10,077 bases of DNA from assembly GCA_016776705.1 (NCBI GenBank), contig JADHSW010000105.1, positions 1-10,077 of the forward strand, in the 5' to 3' direction. A model generated the notes under the pieces. The model ran no database searches, had not been told where the DNA came from, and saw only the letters and a program-made list of their open reading frames with translations. Source of the stretch: Rhodospirillales bacterium. Its GTDB lineage: Bacteria > Pseudomonadota > Alphaproteobacteria > Rhodospirillales > JABHCV01. The position numbers and the translations under genes were made by a program. Below are positions 7,732 through 10,077 of the stretch, in pieces; positions within the stretch are counted from its first letter, which is position 1, and the number at the start of each line of letters is the position of its first letter.

Positions 7732-7772
7732 CCTGCCCTGAAAACTGTATGTCTTTTAATTTACAGGGCAGG
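7732..7772. repeat. 9-bp perfect inverted repeat with 23-nt spacer
   Basis: CCTGCCCTG (7732-7740) and CAGGGCAGG (7764-7772) are exact reverse complements. Each arm is followed on the plus strand by a similar octamer, AAAACTGT (7741-7748) and AAAACAGT (7773-7780), so the repeat unit looks more complex than a plain hairpin. No T run follows on either strand, which argues against an intrinsic terminator. It could be an operator for a dimeric regulator between the divergent genes, or a structured 5' leader. Confidence 0.6.
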
Positions 7773-7785
7773 AAAACAGTTAGCA

Positions 7786-7802
7786 GGTTCAGGGTGGTTC
7801 AG
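7786..7802 (+). repeat. 7-bp direct repeat GGTTCAG with 10-bp period
   Basis: GGTTCAG occurs at 7786-7792 and 7796-7802, separated by GGT. The copies are on the same face of the helix, as expected for a tandem-binding regulator. The repeat lies 109 bp before the rightward GTG start. It is exact, but short enough to be chance. Confidence 0.4.
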
Positions 7803-7809
7803 ATAATGG

Positions 7810-7831
7810 AATTCGGCTTTTTTACCGAATT
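7810..7831. repeat. Small AT-rich inverted repeat with T6 loop
   Basis: AATTCGG (7810-7816) pairs with CCGAATT (7825-7831) around an 8-nt loop CTTTTTTA. As RNA the stem could extend by a G-U and a G-C pair (7809/7832 and 7808/7833). The T run is in the loop rather than after the stem, so this is not a standard terminator for either strand. It may be a leader hairpin or a protein-binding palindrome for the rightward gene. Confidence 0.4.
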
Positions 7832-7910
7832 TCATCATCATCACACTAGGAATCGTCCTCATCGTTAGGCACAATAGATAAAACTGGGACTTAATAAGGA
7901 ATTACATCTC

Positions 7911-8402
7911 GTGAATGACACCCCTTCTTCCGCAGGAGCCCGCGAGGTCGTCGGCCTGTTTGCAAACCGCAATACTTTCGAAGCCGCCATCAAGGCCTTG
8001 ATCGATGCTGGATTCGAGCGCTCTGATTTGAGCCTGCTATCGTCTCACGAATCCCTTGAGGCCGCAGGCGAGCCCGGCAAACCCCTGCACGATGTTTTGC
8101 GGGCCCTTGTCGGCGAGCTGAAATTCGAAGCGCCGCTGGTTGCCTCCGGCGCAATTTTCCTGGCCGGTGGGCCAATGGCAGCAACCGTCGCCGCCCTGAT
8201 CGGGGCGACGACTGGCGTCATCGCCGCCAAGGAAGTGATCGAAGGGGTGACATCAAGCCCGCATACCGAAGATTTCGCCCGCTCGCTTGAGGCCGGAAGC
8301 GTCATTTTATGGGTTCGCGCCGCCGATGCCGGACGTGAAGAAGAGGCCATGCAGGTGCTAAAACAAAGCGGCGCCAGCAACGTCCACATTCACGAAAATT
8401 AA
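7911..8402 (+). CDS. Predicted membrane protein resembling small general-stress (YflT/17M-like) proteins
   Basis: This is a 163-residue protein with no assigned reaction. It starts at GTG (7911), with AAGGA at 7896-7900 ten bases upstream. The only nearby ATG (7915) is out of frame. The N-terminal part (about 12-45: VVGLFANRNTFEAAIKALIDAG, then SDLSLLSS) has the strand-helix-strand pattern of the small stress-protein domain found in B. subtilis YflT/GspM-type proteins. A glycine/alanine-rich hydrophobic stretch follows at about 76-108, long enough for one or two membrane passes. The C-terminal part (about 119-161: FARSLEAGSVILWVRAADAG..., ending SNVHIHE) again looks like strand-helix-strand. 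The family link is by pattern only, and stress function is inference. maeB begins 34 bp downstream with no terminator between, so the two may be co-transcribed. A metabolic link is not shown. Confidence 0.85.
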   Translation: MNDTPSSAGAREVVGLFANRNTFEAAIKALIDAGFERSDLSLLSSHESLEAAGEPGKPLHDVLRALVGELKFEAPLVASGAIFLAGGPMAATVAALIGATTGVIAAKEVIEGVTSSPHTEDFARSLEAGSVILWVRAADAGREEEAMQVLKQSGASNVHIHEN

Positions 8403-8436
8403 TAGAAAATCAAATTACCCCGAAAGTTTACGCCTG

Positions 8437-10077
8437 ATGGAAGATAACAAGAATAGCGTCACCGACGCCGAAGCGCTGAAATTTCATGCCCGCGGACGTC
8501 CCGGCAAACTGGAAGTTCAGGCGACCAAGCCGCTGACCACCCAGCGCGACCTGTCGCTGGCCTATTCCCCCGGCGTCGCAGCGCCGTGTCTTGAGATTGA
8601 ACGTGATCCTTCGCTTGCCTACGACTACACCGCGAAGGGCAATCTGGTCGCCATCATTTCCAACGGCACCGCCGTTTTGGGGCTGGGCAATCTGGGCGCG
8701 CTGGCGTCCAAGCCTGTGATGGAAGGCAAGGCGGTGCTGTTCAAGCGCTTCGCCGATGTGGATGGCATCGATCTTGAGGTATCGACCGAAGACGTCGATG
8801 AATTCATCAATTGTGTAAAATACCTGGGCGCCACCTTTGGCGGCATCAATCTGGAAGACATCAAGGCTCCGGAATGTTTCATCATCGAGCAACAGTTGCG
8901 CGAAATCATGGATATCCCGGTTTTTCATGACGACCAGCACGGCACGGCCATTATCACCGCCGCAGGCCTGATCAACGCGGTTGATCTGACAGGCCGCGAC
9001 ATGGGTTCGATCAAGGTTGTCGCCAACGGCGCTGGCGCAGCCTCTATCGCCTGTATCGAACTGATCAAGCGCATGGGCGTGCCCCACGAGAATGTCATCA
9101 TGTGCGATTCAAAAGGGGTTGTTTATCAGGGTCGCGAAGACGGCATGAACCAGTGGAAATCCGCCCATGCGGTACAAACCGAAGCCCGCACCCTGGAAGA
9201 GGCCATGGTCGGGTCGGACGTTTTCCTGGGCCTTTCCGTAAAAGGCGCGCTGACCCAGAAAATGGTTGAGACCATGGCCGACAAGCCAATTATTTTCGCC
9301 ATGGCCAACCCGGACCCGGAAATTCGCCCCGAAGACGCCAAGGCTGTTCGCCCCGACGCGCTGATCGCCACCGGGCGCTCGGATTATCCCAATCAAGTCA
9401 ACAATGTGCTTGGATTTCCCTACATTTTCCGTGGTGCGCTGGATGTTCGCGCATCGACCATAAATGACGAGATGAAAATTGCCGCCGCCCAGGCTATTGC
9501 CGATCTTGCCCGTGAAGATGTTCCCGACGAAGTCGGCGCGGCTTATTCAGGCCAAACCCTGCAATATGGCGCCGACTACATGATCCCCGCCCCGTTTGAT
9601 CCCCGCCTGATCAAGGCCATCCCGCAGGCCGTCGCGCGCGCCGCCATGGACAGTGGCGTCGCCCGCAGACCGATCATCGATATGGACGCCTATGGCAACG
9701 AGCTTTCCGCCCGCCTTGATCCTACGGCGGCCAGCCTTCAGGCTATCTTCGAAGACGTTCGCGCCCACCCCCGACGCGTCGTCTTTGCCGAAGGCGAGGA
9801 AGAAAAAAGTATCCGTGCCGCCGCCGCCTTTTACAATTCGGGCTATGGGATTCCGATCCTGCTCGGACGCGAGGATCGGGTCCTGAATACCATGGAATCC
9901 CTGGGCCTGCCAAAAATCGACGGCCTTGAAATTCATAACGCCAAGCTGAGCACAGCCAACAAGGATTATACGAACTTCCTGTACGAACGCTTGCAGCGCC
10001 AGGGCATGCTGTATCGCGATTGCCAGCGCATGGTAAATCAGGAACGCAACATTTTTGCCGCCTGCATGGTCGCCATG
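8437..10077 (+). CDS. maeB: NADP-dependent malic enzyme with C-terminal phosphotransacetylase-like domain, MaeB type (3' end outside window)
   Basis: Malic enzyme oxidatively decarboxylates malate to pyruvate and CO2 with reduction of NAD(P)+, feeding acetyl-CoA or supplying NADPH in the cytoplasm. I translated 547 codons from the ATG at 8437 to the last base, without a stop. Seen: LAYSPGVAAPC with catalytic Tyr43; EGKAVLFKRF with catalytic Lys98; metal ligands in NLEDIKAPECF (E140, D141) and FHDDQHGT (D165/D166); a Rossmann nucleotide loop NGAGAAS (197-203); and ANPDPEI and TGRSDYPNQVNN in the malic-enzyme core. From about residue 430 the frame continues into a phosphotransacetylase-like domain (RRVVFAEGEEEKSIRAAA), as in E. 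coli MaeB and rhizobial Dme/Tme. In that group the tail is known for oligomerisation and allosteric control rather than PTA activity. Such proteins are about 750-770 residues, so roughly 200 are cut off by the window. NADP preference is inferred from the family. The Shine-Dalgarno is weak (GAAAG), consistent with reading from the gene 34 bp upstream. Confidence 0.95.
   Translation, partial: MEDNKNSVTDAEALKFHARGRPGKLEVQATKPLTTQRDLSLAYSPGVAAPCLEIERDPSLAYDYTAKGNLVAIISNGTAVLGLGNLGALASKPVMEGKAVLFKRFADVDGIDLEVSTEDVDEFINCVKYLGATFGGINLEDIKAPECFIIEQQLREIMDIPVFHDDQHGTAIITAAGLINAVDLTGRDMGSIKVVANGAGAASIACIELIKRMGVPHENVIMCDSKGVVYQGREDGMNQWKSAHAVQTEARTLEEAMVGSDVFLGLSVKGALTQKMVETMADKPIIFAMANPDPEIRPEDAKAVRPDALIATGRSDYPNQVNNVLGFPYIFRGALDVRASTINDEMKIAAAQAIADLAREDVPDEVGAAYSGQTLQYGADYMIPAPFDPRLIKAIPQAVARAAMDSGVARRPIIDMDAYGNELSARLDPTAASLQAIFEDVRAHPRRVVFAEGEEEKSIRAAAAFYNSGYGIPILLGREDRVLNTMESLGLPKIDGLEIHNAKLSTANKDYTNFLYERLQRQGMLYRDCQRMVNQERNIFAACMVAM

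Larger units (their letters stand above)
7670..7910. other. Divergent intergenic region between mutS and the stress-protein-like gene
   Basis: These 241 bp sit between the outward-reading mutS and the 163-residue ORF. They hold a 9-bp inverted repeat at 7732-7772, a 7-bp direct repeat at 7786-7802 and a 7-bp inverted repeat at 7810-7831, detailed separately. A TATAGC hexamer on the minus strand near 7689-7694 is a weak -10 candidate for mutS. TAGATA at 7875-7880 is a weak -10 candidate for the rightward gene. Neither has a convincing -35. I looked for the alphaproteobacterial general-stress (EcfG) promoter GGAAC-N16/17-CGTT and did not find it. The CGTT at 7863-7866 has no GGAAC at the required distance. 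Confidence 0.6.

Noticed and set aside
7810..7831. Intrinsic terminator
   Set aside because: The T run lies in the loop, not after the stem, and no gene ends just upstream on either strand.
7849..7866. Possible EcfG general-stress promoter (GGAAT...CGTT) before the stress-protein-like gene
   Set aside because: The spacing is only 9 bp rather than 16-17, and the -35 is GGAAT instead of GGAAC.
8428..9087. Minus-strand open frame of 219 codons
   Set aside because: It is antisense to the malic-enzyme core, which has all its catalytic motifs on the plus strand. No Shine-Dalgarno or domain supports it.

Overview
The window looks like chromosomal DNA of an alphaproteobacterium, probably in or near the Rhodospirillales. 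This rests on the style of the proteins (GlnD, MutS, a malic enzyme with a phosphotransacetylase-like tail, a PleC/DivJ-type histidine kinase) and on gene order. From memory, mutS, glnD and a malic-enzyme gene are also neighbours in Sinorhizobium meliloti. I ran no search. There are no rRNA or tRNA genes, CRISPR arrays or insertion sequences that I can see.

Layout. (1) 1-2455, minus strand: glnD, the PII uridylyl-transferase/uridylyl-removing enzyme. Its 3' end lies outside the window. (2) 2456-2813: a 358-bp divergent intergenic region with a possible glnD -10 element, a 10-bp-phased direct repeat and a GC-rich inverted repeat whose loop holds a run of nine C. (3) 2814-3071, plus strand: an unrecognised 85-residue protein, overlapping by one base (3071) a 596-residue membrane histidine kinase with a periplasmic helical sensor, PAS, HisKA and HATPase domains (3071-4861). 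No response regulator is nearby. (4) 4868-7669, minus strand: mutS, convergent with the kinase and only 6 bp from it. (5) 7670-7910: a 241-bp divergent intergenic region with two inverted repeats and a second 10-bp-phased direct repeat. (6) 7911-8402, plus strand: a 163-residue predicted membrane protein resembling small stress proteins. It is followed after 34 bp by maeB (8437 to beyond the window end), an NADP-type malic enzyme fused to a phosphotransacetylase-like domain.

How the genes relate. glnD (nitrogen sensing), mutS (mismatch repair) and maeB (C4/pyruvate metabolism) are housekeeping genes that do not form one pathway. The small-protein/kinase pair sits between glnD and mutS, reads on the opposite strand to both, and looks more A/T-rich. 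It is the main candidate for an accessory insertion and for unexplored biology: a translationally coupled small protein with an orphan sensor kinase. The 163-residue protein and maeB may form a short operon. Nothing here is a clear new defence or mobile system. The most interesting items are the small protein, the sensor domain and the structured intergenic regions.
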